A stretch of 64,000 bases of DNA from Homarus americanus (lineage: Eukaryota > Arthropoda > Malacostraca > Decapoda > Nephropidae). The DNA lies in the NCBI RefSeq assembly GCF_018991925.1, contig NW_024726235.1, forward strand, positions 7,172,253-7,236,252, in the 5' to 3' direction. The translations under genes were made by a program, and so were the position numbers. The stretch's first letter is position 1. Every line of letters begins with the position of its first letter. The notes under the pieces are model-generated. The model had not been told where the DNA came from and searched no databases. It saw only the letters and a program-made list of their open reading frames with translations. Below, piece after piece: positions 11,245-24,300 of the stretch.

Positions 11245-12505
11245 TTCAATATATATGAGCAGTAAATAAGTGTTGCTTTCATATTCTTATGTAGAGTAAT
11301 GACGATATGTTTTCACATGTGGGCACTTACATATGCGCAGTCTCACTTTTTTCTTTACCATTAATGGTTAGCTACTTATATTTTTCCATTTATTACATTA
11401 AATAACATTACTTCAAACAAGCATATTAATTATTTTACATTAATTTTACTACAGCTACAATCAGGGTCTTGTTTTCTTCAGTTTTATATGTAGAACCAAT
11501 GTCACTGGTTTTGTAAGCATTAACGAAAACAATGCCGGCAGCCGTCTCGTCTCCTCGTGTTAATATTCCACGTATTGTTAATGAATTGTATTGTTCATTT
11601 TGCACACACAAACATTAATTCAATAAAAAAATCAGAAACATTAATTAAAATATATATGAACGGTAAATTAGTGTTGCTTTCATATTCTTATACTGTTGTG
11701 GGGTTCAGGATATTTGGTTCACACTCAGGATGGAATGGAGAAAGGAAACTCACAATGTGCTCTCTATATACATGTTGTATTGGATGTACAATGCAGCTTG
11801 GTGCTGGGAAGGCAGCATGGTTACAAGCGTGATGTAGAGAGAGCTGGTTGGCGAGGACGCTCAGAGGAGGACAGCTTGTGGGTCGCCATGCTCGCAGGCG
11901 GGAGCGAGGACCGCCAGGCAGGCGGAGGAGGAGCGAGGGCCGCCAGGCAGCGGCGGAGGAGGAGGTGTTGCTGGCTGCGGCTGTAGGTAGAAAGAGAGAG
12001 ATCACCACGAGGTCAGGTCTTAAATAGCGGGGGTAGGCGTGGCTTAGCAGTTGACCCCCGCTCCGTGATGTATGGCGGCGCTGGTTGACCCAGACCACGA
12101 GGCATACACTGGGGAATTGGTGGGGTCGGCTAGGCAGCGACAAACAGCGTTTGTAGGGGAGAAATCCACTACACTGTATAGAGTAATGACGATATGTTTA
12201 CACATGTGCGCACTTACATACGCGATCTCTCTTTTTTTTCTTTACCATTATCGTTAGCTACTTCTATTGTTCCATTTATTAACATTAAATAACATTACTT
12301 AAAACAACCACATTAATTTTACGACAGCTACAACCAGGGTCTTATTTTCTTGTTTTATATGTAGAACCAGTCAGTCACTGGTTTTGTAATCAACGAAAAC
12401 AATGCTGTCTCATTTCCTTGTGTGTTTTAATATTCTACGTATTATTAATGAATTGTATTGCCCATTTTGCACACATAAACATTAATTCAATAAAAAAGAC
12501 ATTCA
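11245..12505. repeat. Tandem duplication (about 400-bp unit) interrupted by a solo LTR
   Basis: Copy 1 (about 11245-11645) and copy 2 (about 11648-11696 plus 12174-12505) share GTGTTGCTTTCATATTCTTA, the AGTAATGACGATATGTTT block and the TTTTGCACACA.AAACATTAA block in the same order, with roughly 10 percent divergence by eye. Confidence 0.85.
11697..12173 (-). mobile_element. Solo LTR of the TRIM-like family, copy D
   Basis: A 477-bp LTR (TGTGGGGTTCAGG...CCACTACA on plus) matches the LTRs of copy C. It is bounded by a 4-bp target duplication CTGT (11693-11696 and 12174-12177). The flanks join into an uninterrupted copy-2 sequence, consistent with LTR-LTR recombination after insertion. Confidence 0.9.
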
Positions 12506-14317
12506 GTAATAAACAATAATGAATCTTTTGTACATACGAGAAATGACGCTGTTTACATGATTGTGCACGTCGTCTGAACGTTGGCGGGCCGTTCAAACCC
12601 GTTGAAATTCGAGTTTCCGCCGTCAAAATTTTAAATTTTGTTTTTTGTGTTCAAATAAAAAACGTCGAATTAAAAACTCGCGAAATTTGAGAAGCTACTG
12701 TACGACATTTAACCCTTCAATATGTCTTCAAAGAGACCATGAAGCAGAGAAAGTGGTGCTAGTGCTTCCAAGCATAAGCACAGTCACTATCTATCCAGGA
12801 AAAGGGTGAATTTCCATGGTCTGGAAATTTCCATGGTCCGGCACCGGTCAGGTCCCGAGGTTGCCGGACTAGAGAGGTACAACCTGTATTAAGTACTTTA
12901 GTGCTCATGGGACAGCCTTGGATAATTCTGAGGGCTTTGTTTTACATTTCTTCGAGCTTGTCAATGCCTTTTCTGTCATGAAGGACCAGGGCTGGTGCAT
13001 GATAATCTTCCAGAGGTCTTATATAGCCTAGGTGAATTGTTTTAACAATTCTAATATAGCACCATAATGTAGGCTGTACCCCTCTCCACTTCTAAAACAT
13101 TTCCGTCTGTCAATACATTGGCGGGTTAGCTGTTGTATGGCAGGTAAGGTACAAGGAACGGAGACACCAAGATACCTCTCTTGAACTTGACGGGGCCACC
13201 TTTGCGGTGACCAACTTGTTTGTTAAACACCTTAGTTTTCTCAGTGGAGATAATAAGACCGAGGTCCTCATAGGTTGTTTGTACATTGTTCAGGATGGTT
13301 TGCATTTCACGATAAGTTTTAGTATGTACAGGTACAAGAATATCATCGGCATAGCTGATTGTGATATTGCTGAGGTTGTCTGGTATTGAATTTAATAATG
13401 CAACAAAGTGGGACTAAGTATTCCACCGTGGGGATTCCAAGTTGCATATCTTTAACTTCTTTTGTAACCCTGAAACAGTGCTGCAGCCCTTCTGTTAGTG
13501 AGGTAACTACTTACCCAGTGTAACAGCCGACCTCCTATATCCATTTTGGCGAGTTCATACAATATAAGTTGCCTATTGGTAATATCAAATGCAGCTTTTA
13601 GGTCAAGAAATGTGATGTATCTGTGCCTTTCATCCCCATGCACAGTTAGGAATGTGGTAATGCAATTATGTAGACTTTTACCATGGGTGAAGCCACTTAC
13701 GTTAGAAGACATGTTCTCTGATTATATAAAAATCTGCCAAGAACCATCCTCTCAAAGGTTTTACACAGGCAGCTGCTTAGTGATATGGGACAAAATGTAT
13801 CAGGCTGGCCTGGTTTCGGTATTGGTACAGTACAACAATACTGTTGGTCCATGATCTGGGTAGTTGGTCTTTGGCAGGACTCATATTGTACAATGCCAAT
13901 AATGGATTGCCCAGCACACACCTTAGAAGTGAGGGTGGCTTCAAGCTCCCATTCAGTATATGGAACATCACACTCATTGTGCTGTTTGTCCAGCATAAAG
14001 TTAATGAGATTACTTCTCTCTACAGACTTTGCATCAAGTAGTTCTCAAGTCCTTGTTGGTAACATGTCATAGCTAGAGACAAGAGCTCACTTTGTTATTA
14101 GCTCATTCAATTTTTGCAGCGCGTTTGGATGGGAGACATGTCTACTGTTTTTAGCTTTCCAAGCTTTGCTGAGGGAATTGTGTTGGTTCAGGCTGTTGAC
14201 TTAGGTTTCCCATGCATTTGTCTGAGTTCATCTACACATTCCTTGATGACACCCTCCTAACTCTAGCCCTGAGTTTTGTCAGTTTGGGGTCATTATAGCA
14301 CTGCTGTGTTGCCTGCT

Positions 14318-14787
14318 TCCATTGAATGGATATCAATTCACTGGAGTCAGTGCAGCGAAGAATGACGAAAATGATTTTGGGACTTAGAAACCTTCCATAT
14401 CAAGATAGATTAAAGAAACTAAACATGCATTCCCTAGAAAGATTAAGAGTGTGGGGAGATATGATGGAAGTATTTAAGTGGGTGAAAGGAATCAATAAAG
14501 GAGATTTAGATAAAGTTCTTATAATATCCGAGCAGGATAGGACTCGAAGCAACGGATTTAAGTTGGATAAGTTTAGGTTTAGGAGGAAGATAGGGGGGAA
14601 CTGGTTCACAAATAGGGTGGTGGACGAGTGGAACAAGCTTAGCAACTTTGTAGTAAGTGCTGGAATGCTGGAAAGTTTTAAAAGGAGGCTAGATAGATTC
14701 ATGGATGATAGTGTGTGGTTGTAACTCTCGACAAGAGCTGCCATGCACAGGTCATCCAGCCTATTGCAGACTCCTTATTTTCTTATG
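14318..14787 (+). pseudogene. CR1-like LINE 3' end inserted in the older LINE
   Basis: A 132-codon frame (14326-14724) reads LESVQRRMTKMILGLRNLPY, then RLRVWGDMMEVFKWVKGI and [13 protein letters not shown], the C-terminal domain after RT in many arthropod CR1-like elements. A short 3' UTR ends in TTCTTATG (14780-14787), the kind of octamer tail seen in CR1. 5'-truncated. Minus-strand endonuclease/RT sequence resumes on both sides. Confidence 0.85.
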
Positions 14788-15107
14788 ATGCTAATCACAT
14801 TTTTTCCATTTTTCGGTGGAGGCATTGTTGGTGAAGTATGTATAAATCCTATCTATCAGATTGTCATGGAGACTTTAGTAGTTGTCAGGCTTGTAATCCT
14901 TGTACCAGTCATGAATGAATTCTATGAAATGGTTTTCATGTTCGTGCTTGACTGCGAATCTACTTCTGTTGAGTTTTCCGCCAGTGGGGGTGGCATTGGC
15001 AACATGTATACTATCTTGGATTGGGTATAAGATTAGTGACAACATCAGAGCAATGAGTTGTGTATGATAGATTAAAGCCAATACACTAGTCTAAGAGCCC
15101 TGCCATA

Positions 15108-15130
15108 TGTGTGTGTGTGTGTGTGTGTGT
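15108..15130. repeat. (GT)n microsatellite
   Basis: Short GT run inside the decayed LINE. Confidence 0.95.
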
Positions 15131-16689
15131 CTTGGTTCAATATTACCTATAATTTGAGCAGCTTCATGTGTGCTGAGAAATGCAATGTCTCCTACCATTG
15201 GTTTTAGTGGTGGGGTCACCTAATTTCTTGTCTAGTATTCAGGTCACCAATTAGGACAGTGGGTTCAATGTGTACAAAGTCTGAGAGATCTGTGTATTGA
15301 AGCTGATCTGATGGAGCAAATGCATTTAGCATGGTGAGTTACCCAAGTGAATAATGATACCATGGTAGTGACTTCTTAACATACATCAAACATGTGTGAG
15401 TAAAACTAGTATCAAAATGCACATAATTGGGGCAGACTGGGTGGGGCGTACCATTAGGTGTGAGACTCTTGCAGGCCCACAATATCTATGTCCAACTCAT
15501 CACCTTCACCTCTATCTTTGTCTGGTATTAATACTGGCCATTATTTGGAAAGAAGCTGAAGGCACTGTATGATGCTTTCTTTCCTTGCTGCCTGTCCCTC
15601 TACAGGCAGGAAGCTTTTTAACTTTTTAAGAAACATTTCTGGAGCATGTACTCCTCACCAGTTGTTCTGTTTCAGTGGCAGACATTAACACACTTTGGTT
15701 ACACTCGACATTACTACCATTTTCTGTTTCTGCTTGTTCTTCTTCAATGCTTATGTCCAGAGGCATCAGTAAAACAGTTACCAGTATCATTGTTTTCCTC
15801 TGCGTGGACAAAGAGTTCCTAGTGGATCTTGAGTTTTCACATCTGGTACTGACATTTGAATGTTTTCAATTTGATTGTAATCTTTCCATTGCTGCTGCTT
15901 TTGTGCTGGTGGTGCGGTTTCTGTATTGCATTGCAGAGGCTCTTTAACATATGAGGCGTCTAGAGTAGGAATGACGAACTCACCAAATCATGGTTTTGAG
16001 TAAACGCACGTCAAAGTTTTAGAGCTGTGAAATCACACAGCGCCATGGAATATCGATAGAATTGCCTCAGTTATGTTCTATATTGATAATTTTTGTGTAG
16101 TAGGTGTGCATAATACAATGAAACCATAGAAAACGGATTTTGGGGGACTGGCGAGTTCATCCCTCCTACGCTAGACACTTCTTTTCAGTTTGAACTGCAA
16201 ATTCACCTTTGAGTTCTTTAATTTAATTTTTCAAATCATTGATCTCTTCATTTTGTGCATGTTGGCAGCTACCTGTAGAGTCCATACATCTGTGTTGCCC
16301 CATGCAGATCTTGCTTTAACTGCTGGTGATGACCCTGGAGCTTTGGTGGGGAGGGTAGGCCATAGGTTATTCCCTAGCAGCAGCAGTGTTTCTTGTGACC
16401 TGACTTGGTGGCGGGTCTGGGTTCTGAGGAGGTGTAGGAGCTCTAGGACAGCCAGGGTGCCATACAGAAACTGTTTTGCAGTTATTACCTCTGTTGAATG
16501 GTTCCCCTTTGAGTAACTGTGTGTTGCATGTTGTCGTGGGCAGAGACCACACCACGGCTTGTTAGAGGTGCATACTTGGGCCACAGGGCCCCAGTGGTGA
16601 CACTTGGAACACCTCTGGGTAGGAGGTTGATGGTTACCTTCAGTCCAATAGGCACCATGGATTCAAGCAATTAGTGTTAATTAATAACC

Positions 16690-18191
16690 CTTCAAATAAT
16701 TAAATGCATTTTGAATATTTAAGATGTCAATTATGCTGTGCATACTATGTTCAAACCAACAAAGACCTTGATATCCATGTGGAGTAGTTAAAAGGAGTGA
16801 AAATTCAAGGTAATAGAATACAGCTTTCAGGTTTGTAAATTTTATTTGGAAGAATAAGTTATTCAGTATCACTTGCACCTTTCTACTCTCATTCATTCCC
16901 AAACAAGTACAGTATGTATTTAAGGAAACTGGTCTTTATATGTTTTAACATGGCAGAACTGGAAACCCCCAAACTTCACATTCAAATTTCAAACAGTCTT
17001 ACATATTTAAAGATCACAAGTACAACATTCAAACTTTAGATTGAAATTTGGGTAAATATTTATTGGCAGATCTTTTTTGCAAGATTAAATTGCTTACGTA
17101 CCACAATAAATCACTGCACCATATCTGCATTTGAGGTCACCCACACCTTACAAAAATAGATCATTTCAGCATCATGTAAGAGATGCTGTCAACTGCAGTC
17201 AATTATGGCAGAGTTTAGGAGTGAGCTACATTTTACTTTCTACAGCCAATGATTCTTTTTTAGTATGAGTACTTCAAAGATGTAAAAATTGATAAGCCAA
17301 ATTTAAAGACTAAAATACATTTACTGTACTAAGTGTAATAACTATAAAACTTGACAAGTAATAAATATTTCCATGCTCACTGTCTAAAAAAAATACAGTT
17401 GACAATATAATAACTGCCACTTTAATCTCCACCAAGATCTTTGGTTTCAAAATGGCATTGCCACACATAGTCCAAGAACAACAACTGTAATATATGAAAT
17501 ACTCAATTGTTTGTGAATTTGACAATTCATTTCATCAAACTAGTTTTATATACACTTTATCCCTAAATTTACACAATTTCTTTCATCACATTAATGCATT
17601 ATGCATTTATTCAAGCCTGATGGAATATTTTCACTGCAGGAATGATGAACAGGTCATGCCAGAAATTTTTGACATCTTATACTTTTGGTTATAACAAAGA
17701 ATAATACTAAACACAAATGATGATGACTCAATGCATCATATACAAATGGAAGTGAAATAGGACTTACTTCATGAACAATATGAGATCCTCTCAGGTTGGT
17801 TTCTTCCAAGATTGTCAAGAACTTGATAAATGTGAAGAACCAGCTCTGAGCCCCAAGGTAAAAAAAAAAAAAAAAAAAGAGTAAGGAAATAAAGGCCTTC
17901 CCAACTGGAGCACTTTGCTTATCATTACATTTTTCCTTTTCACAAATATCAACATTCATTTGTGATGATTATCAAATCTTATTAGATTTGGGGAAAAAAA
18001 TATTGGGAAGTCCCATGTATCACGAAAAATTTTATATTTAAAACAGTAAGAATATGAAAATTTTTACAGGACCTTTAATGCAGTACTGATTAAATGCCTG
18101 GTAGATCTTGATGCTGAGGTGATCTTCTGAATAGACAGATGAGTTCGTCAATTAAGCTGAATTCAGAAGATGACGTACAGCACGGATAAAC
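16690..18191 (-). other. Downstream flank and probable 3' UTR of the carrier gene
   Basis: AT-rich sequence with no recognisable ORF. On the minus strand AATAAA hexamers occur near 17611-17606, 17063-17058 and 16852-16847. The first would give a 3' UTR of about 0.6 kb. The true cleavage site cannot be fixed from sequence alone. An A/T homopolymer lies at about 17861-17878. Confidence 0.4.
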
Positions 18192-18311
18192 TTAATAAAA
18201 CTTCTTCAGTTGCTCAAAGGTAACAAAGAAGATTATGTTCCATGGCCCAAGTCTGAGCCATGTAGGGATGAAGCCCTTGTACAGGGCTAAGGGTCCCTCT
18301 GCTTTTACTGT
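18192..18311 (-). CDS. SLC25A30: Carrier gene exon 8 (last coding exon)
   Basis: 120 nt from acceptor CTTTCTCCAG (AG 18313-18312) to stop TAA at 18194-18192. Encodes [20 protein letters not shown], then the helix-6 sequence [19 protein letters not shown], the closing motif of this carrier subfamily. Confidence 0.95.
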   Translation of the reverse strand, partial: TVKAEGPLALYKGFIPTWLRLGPWNIIFFVTFEQLKKFY

Positions 18312-21300
18312 CTGGAGAAAGAAAAAAAAAATTACATTCTATATCTTGCATTTAGTTAACAAACCATCGGTTCAATGATTCACACATGCTACCATGGAAA
18401 ATGTGTTTGATTACATCCAACCAACAACTTATCCAGTTATGAAACAACTATAATAATAAAAGGTCACGTCTGTCTCCGTTCCAGCCATAGCTCCAAAACA
18501 GATGCAGTTACAGAACTGAAACTTTACACACATACTAATTGGGACATTAAGGAGTATTCAGTGTGTGTGCAGCCAATCATGACACCCCCCCCCACACACT
18601 TTCAGGGCACCAAACTTTAAATAAATAAAAAATAAAAACATTATTTTAAGTATTTTTATTGTCAATGGCTAGTTAGTTTTCCATTGCTGTGTGTAGTTTG
18701 CAACCTTAGGGGTAGTGGTGTACATAAACTAAGCTATTCACTCAAAGTATACAACGGAAGCCTAGCATAATTGACATTTTAAATAATGCCTCTAAAATGT
18801 CTACAGGTATGAGACCATTTATCCAGGATTCCTGGATAGGGTTTTTTCTGTAATTTGGAATGCCAGGCCAAAAATGCATGGTAAACCCTCTGTAACTGGC
18901 TGAAATACAAGGTAATAAGATCAGACATTTTCAGGGTGTCTGTAATACTGTATATTCAAATATCTTGGTTTGCCATTAGAGGAATGTTGTCTGTAGGATT
19001 GGATGCTATGATGCAACCTATTCATTTTATATAACTTTATATGTTGAATGCCTTCCCACAATTCTATTTTGTTGGACGCTTGTATTCCATAAGTAAACAA
19101 GTTTGTGTCTGTACAGTACTGTACATATATTTTTGGGAAGCTGTATTGCTGGCGGTTAACTGTGTGTGCAATAAACAAGAAAACCCACACCATGGACGTA
19201 TAAATCATCCCGGGTAATTGAATCTCTACCAGAACGTCAGCAATGAGAATGGGATTATAATAGAGAGTTGTACGAGTCATGACAAGTGACAATAATCATT
19301 GTTGGCAGGTATGTGAGGTGGCTTGATTCATACATAACAGTGTCATGACTTTTCTCAATTAAGTGAAAATTAACATGCTTCAATGCTAGTCTTAAGAAAA
19401 TATATATAAAGGGGATTTAAAACTTATGGACACTTATTGAGGTTTTAAATATTCTGAACAGGTTTAAATATTTTAATGATCATTAATTAACACTAATTAC
19501 TTGAATGTTCCAGTTTTGAACCAAGACGCATAATCATGTAAAAGAGTACCTCTATGAAATTTGAACAAAATCTGTCATGACCTCATGTGCCATAATGTAA
19601 GGGGTCGGGTATTTTTAGGGCAACTAATGACTTTTTCCCGTTAAGTGAAAACTCGCATGCTTAAATATTAACTCAATTTAAAACTTGGGCACAGCATAAT
19701 GACATTTGAAATATTCTAAATGTGTAATTATTTAAAGGATTGTTAAGTAACACATATTACCCATGTTTTTTTTATTCTGAGCCCAGATCTTTAATCAGCA
19801 TGTAAAGACCTCATAATTATGTATTCTAGAAGCCAGATGTCCAATAGGGCGGGGCCAAAAAAAAAAAAGAGTTGCCAACTAGGATTTTCAAGGGGCTGTT
19901 ATGGTGCGACTTCTCCTATGTACCTTGTTGAAAGTAGCTTAAATGTACGCCATTACATTAAAACTTAATTCAAATCATCGGCATATATACATCAAAAACA
20001 TATAAATAGTATACAGTACAGTAGTAATAATGAAAGCATAAAAAAGCAAAAATGATAAGATTTGTGCACACAATGTATCACAGTCACTCGATACTCACTC
20101 GCCTTAGCAACCCTCCAATTTCTACACACTCGCCACCTGAAGATTCATAAAACTTTATCCCTTATGTTAATTATTTCTTTTTGCACTTTCTGGATGCATA
20201 TCAATCCAAATTTTTTAGTTGCAAAATACTTTAATCCTTATGATTATTTTTTTTTTTACTTTTTGTATGCATGATTGAGTATGAATGTAAGAAAGGAGAG
20301 AAAATGAAGACAATAAGATACACAGAATCTACCCCAAATTACGAGTTGAAAAAACTATTAGTCCACAACTTAACATACAGCTCACTATGGGGAATGGTTG
20401 AAAATATCCCCACTTGGCCCAGGAATTACTTTTGGTGCTAATTTAAATAATTTCTTCCAGAACATAGCCGGTTTTTGGAGCGTTCCATATACCGGGACGC
20501 AGGATAAATAGTCCCATACCTGTATGCATTAGGCAACTAAACCTGAATGTTATTTTAAAATCTTAGCTTTGAAGAAAAAGTTTTTAGTCATACAATATTT
20601 GGTTCAATTCTTCAAGCAACATTATGCTTGAATGAAGGAATAATTACAAATGAAATTGACTGCTTTTGAACACTATCAGGGGAATAAACAATAATAAAAA
20701 AGAACCACTAAAATGTGAATTTGTTACATGCCCTGCCTCTCTGTATGTTAATAGATTAGTCAATAAATTGTCTTCAAACTGTCTACTAGACCAATATTTT
20801 TTAGCTTGGGTATCACTCGGACACTATAGTATCTGCCCCAGGCGAGAAATTGAGTATTTACTAAGTGGGTCCCTGTAATGTGATCATAAAGCTCACTGAA
20901 ACAATCTTCCTGAAACTAACCCTTATATAACAATACTGAAGTACTGTTTTAGCTCCCTGTGACATTTAATTAAACTATGAAATTCACATAACAGCAGAAA
21001 CCTGTGTGACGAAGGAGTAAACAATGTTCCTAGATTTATGTCGGCCTCATATAAAGAGGCTGGAGAATATGAAATTATACCTACCTGTACTAAACAGTCC
21101 AGAGTGCTTGAATAAATCCTTGAAGTACACACTGCCCCGTTACCACTAACTTGTGCAGGAGATTTCAATTTCCTTTGGTTCATCACTCTTGTCTGTAAAA
21201 ATGATTATCTTTTTACTCTTAAGCACAAATGGAAAATGCTGTAAGTCATACATAAACCAAATTCAGTATATGTACATCCATCATGAACAAAACTAATACA

Positions 21301-24300
21301 AGCGGTTTCAATCAACTTCTGTATAGCCATCAATAACAAGGCTAATAGCTATTTAAATAATATAAAGACAATTAAATTCTTGATTTGTACAGGTAAACAT
21401 GACTTTAGTGTCTCCACTTATAAATTATGCAAGACTCTTTGTACACTCACTCGCACAACATCAAGTGGCGTCGAGGCAACGGCACCTCCTAGGCTTGATA
21501 TGAAGCTCGATCTGTCATGAGAAAATTATACCATTTATTCAATGTTCAACTACCTGCTTGACACCTCCGTTCCATTTGATAATGTATTTATTTGGTATTT
21601 CCTTCCCTTTCCCCATTTTTCCTTTTAAAGACACGAGCTTTCCAAATTTTCTTTATTTATACACAGTATTTGGATTAATGGTAACTTGGTAACTTCTCAC
21701 TGTCTGATTTTAAAGTAAAAAAAAAAAAAAGTGCCCAAAGCATGCATTCACAATATAAACAGTACAATTAGTGAAGTTCCTTTGACAACATGCTCTTTAA
21801 AACTATATATTCAATAATCTTCATTCAATTCTGTTGATGAATTTGTATAATTCTGAGTTGACAATGTGTGCCTGTATAAATGAGTCCATGCACTTCTTAT
21901 GGAAAAGCACATAATTATCAGTGAAAAAATACCTAAAAATAAGAAGAGCATTTGCAAATGAAACAAAGTTAAATGTATCAGCCAGTGAGATGTTTGTACT
22001 TAATTTGCTCAAACCAATTAAATATACTGTAACCTTAGATTTTCCATATTTTTATAAGTTACTCATTATGAAAATGAAAATGTGATGAAATGAGAAATTA
22101 TGATGTAAAGGTACAGAGAGTGTATAGATCATAGAGAAAAATCAACTAAACTACTACACAATATGGTGCATTTATATTACTGTAAACTTTCATACAATTG
22201 CTACAACCTTTGAACTTTGAAAAACAAAAGTTCAAATACCTGTAAAATTTAATTTAATAGTTGTCAATGAAAATATATACCTTTACTGAGGGAGGGCATG
22301 TCTTCGGGGATATTCTTAAAGGAATTAATGTTACATTTTCATTCAAAGCTTCACATTGTTTTGAAGTACAGTACAGTATTTACAAGATAATAATTGTTTG
22401 GTTAGATCATTGTATATCACACATAAACAATACAAGGGCTTATTTCATTAGTACTGTACCATGAACAATCTTCCAGGTTAAGAAATTTAATGCAAAATGG
22501 ATGAGCAGTAGTCGAAGTTGGCATTGCAAGTTAGAGGGAATCACAGAAGTGATTATGAAAATGATGGTGATGGTGAGGCACTAGTGATGAAGATGGTACA
22601 ATACAGGTCAGGTTCTCAACGTTACATGGGACAAGTCACTCCCGAGAATCATGGCGGTTCCTCAGCTAAGGGCCCCACAGTCCCTCCGGGACTGGGGACC
22701 CGTGCCGGGTAAGTGGTCTGGGACCGGGGTTTTGGGATCCGTTGCCAGGTCCCGAAGGACCCTTGATTCATCCCGGACATGCGTTTGCGAAACATCTGGA
22801 ATGGACACACGTGAAACTATGTGGTGGTCGCCAAGGACGTACCACCAGGAAAGGATATGAGTCGACACACAAAACCAGGTCATGAATACAGTACAATGTT
22901 TACACATTTGCCATTATCTCTTGCCTGACTGATTTACTCTAAACATACTAACATTAAATTGACCCATTAACTTAAGTTTTAGCTTTTGATAACTAACCTC
23001 ACTTTAGTTCCCTTCCTCACTAAGGAGATGAAAAGCATCATTCATTCGATCTTACATTCTATGAGATGAAAATTATTAGTCAAGTGTTAACATGCAGGTT
23101 TGTAACTGTAGGTCAAATTGTTTCATAATCAGATGCTTTTTTCTAATTTAGGGGCTGGTTATAATTCTAAAAATATAAGATATGGACATCAGAACTTTTC
23201 AGTAAGTACCACAATTACAAAATTTTGGGCATTCCACTTGAATCTAGAGGATTTCAATGTGATACAATGTAGACTGGGGGTCTTATGTACAAGCAAACAC
23301 AGAAGTCATCCACAACTTCATGAAAAAATTTGAATTTCCACAAAATGTAAATTTTCTAACAAATGTACTGTATGCCATGGACAAATATGCACTAATTCTC
23401 ATAAAGATTGATTTAACAGTTTCCTCTGGCCAAAATTTCATATAACTAATAATCAATAATGCAGGTAATATGATTATATTACTGTATTGTATATTTATGC
23501 CATGAATGTTTCAATTCCTAGTGGATATTTTAATGCTGATAAGTGAAAACTAATATGGTACTGTACTGTAACCAGAAAAGGTACTAAAGAATAAAAAATT
23601 AATTCTTACTTTCAAATAACTGTACCAAATAAAACAGAAGAAAATTAAAATAAATCCTTGCTAGTAAGTAACTAACCCTGAAAGATATGAAACCCTGTTC
23701 AAAGTTCAGAGGGTTGCTGGGTATGAGAATATTGGCAAGGTTTTACATATAGGTAGCCCAAGATGGATGGTTTGGGCTTGTGAAGAGAATGGGAGAGAAC
23801 AACTGGGTCAAGAGATGCAATTGTTTGAATATAAAAGGAAGGAAAGCTATAGTTGAACAAGGAGGACAACAGAGAGAGGTTGTAAAAGACCCTACAGCCT
23901 CGACAGCTGCCATCCCCTGATAACCACTAAACCCCACAAAAGGATTGAAAATTACCATAAAACAAAAATGATGAATAAATAATCGATAAGTATAGACACC
24001 TAGACTTGATTACCACTGACTACAAACATTGAAAAAAAATTATTCAGAGTTTTTGTGAAGTGTATTCAGGTACAGACCCTAAAACAGTTTCCAAATGGAG
24101 TCACTGCAATTTGGCATTCAGTTACTCCTATAACAAGGTGAGATGCTACTCAGGACAAATACAATTTACATACCAATTAGATAGAAATTTATAGAGTAGG
24201 TGTGGTCATGGAATTTTATAGAAAGGACGAGAAATATTAAACAAACAAGTTGAAATTTGTGTTAGAAATGGTTCTTTACGCCACAAACCAATATTAGTAA

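Larger units (their letters stand above)
10952..12886. mobile_element. Possible pogo/Tigger-type relic enclosing duplicated sequence
   Basis: Left end CAGGTTGTACCT (10952-10963) is the exact reverse complement of the right end AGGTACAACCTG (12875-12886), both flanked by TA. At 12722 a frame reads MSSKRP*SRESGASASKHK, similar to N-termini of Tigger transposases. Similarity of the ends beyond 12 bp is weak, so this could be two different relics rather than one element. Confidence 0.4.
12889..16680 (-). pseudogene. Decayed LINE with ORF1 zinc knuckle, endonuclease and reverse transcriptase
   Basis: Read on the minus strand from about 16620: a zinc-knuckle block CSKCHHWGPVAQVC...CGLC (16500-16615); an AP-endonuclease start DIDIVGLQES (about 15462-15490) and GDLN (15237-15248); the linker FIHDWYKDYKPDNY (about 14890-14940); RT blocks PIPKPGQPDTFCPISLSSCL and FERMVLGRF (13720-13830), GFTHGKS and FLDLKAAFD (13590-13700), and the catalytic YADD at 13342-13353. 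Stops and frameshifts interrupt every domain, so it is dead. Domain order fits the Jockey/CR1 side of non-LTR elements; clade not certain. The fragment at 14318-14787 is inserted in it. Confidence 0.85.

Noticed and set aside
18470..18620. Helitron or other transposon terminus (GGTCACGTCTGTCTCCGTTC…GAACTGAAACTTTACACA)
   Set aside because: It resembles dispersed repeats seen in arthropods, but I could find neither termini nor a second copy in the window.
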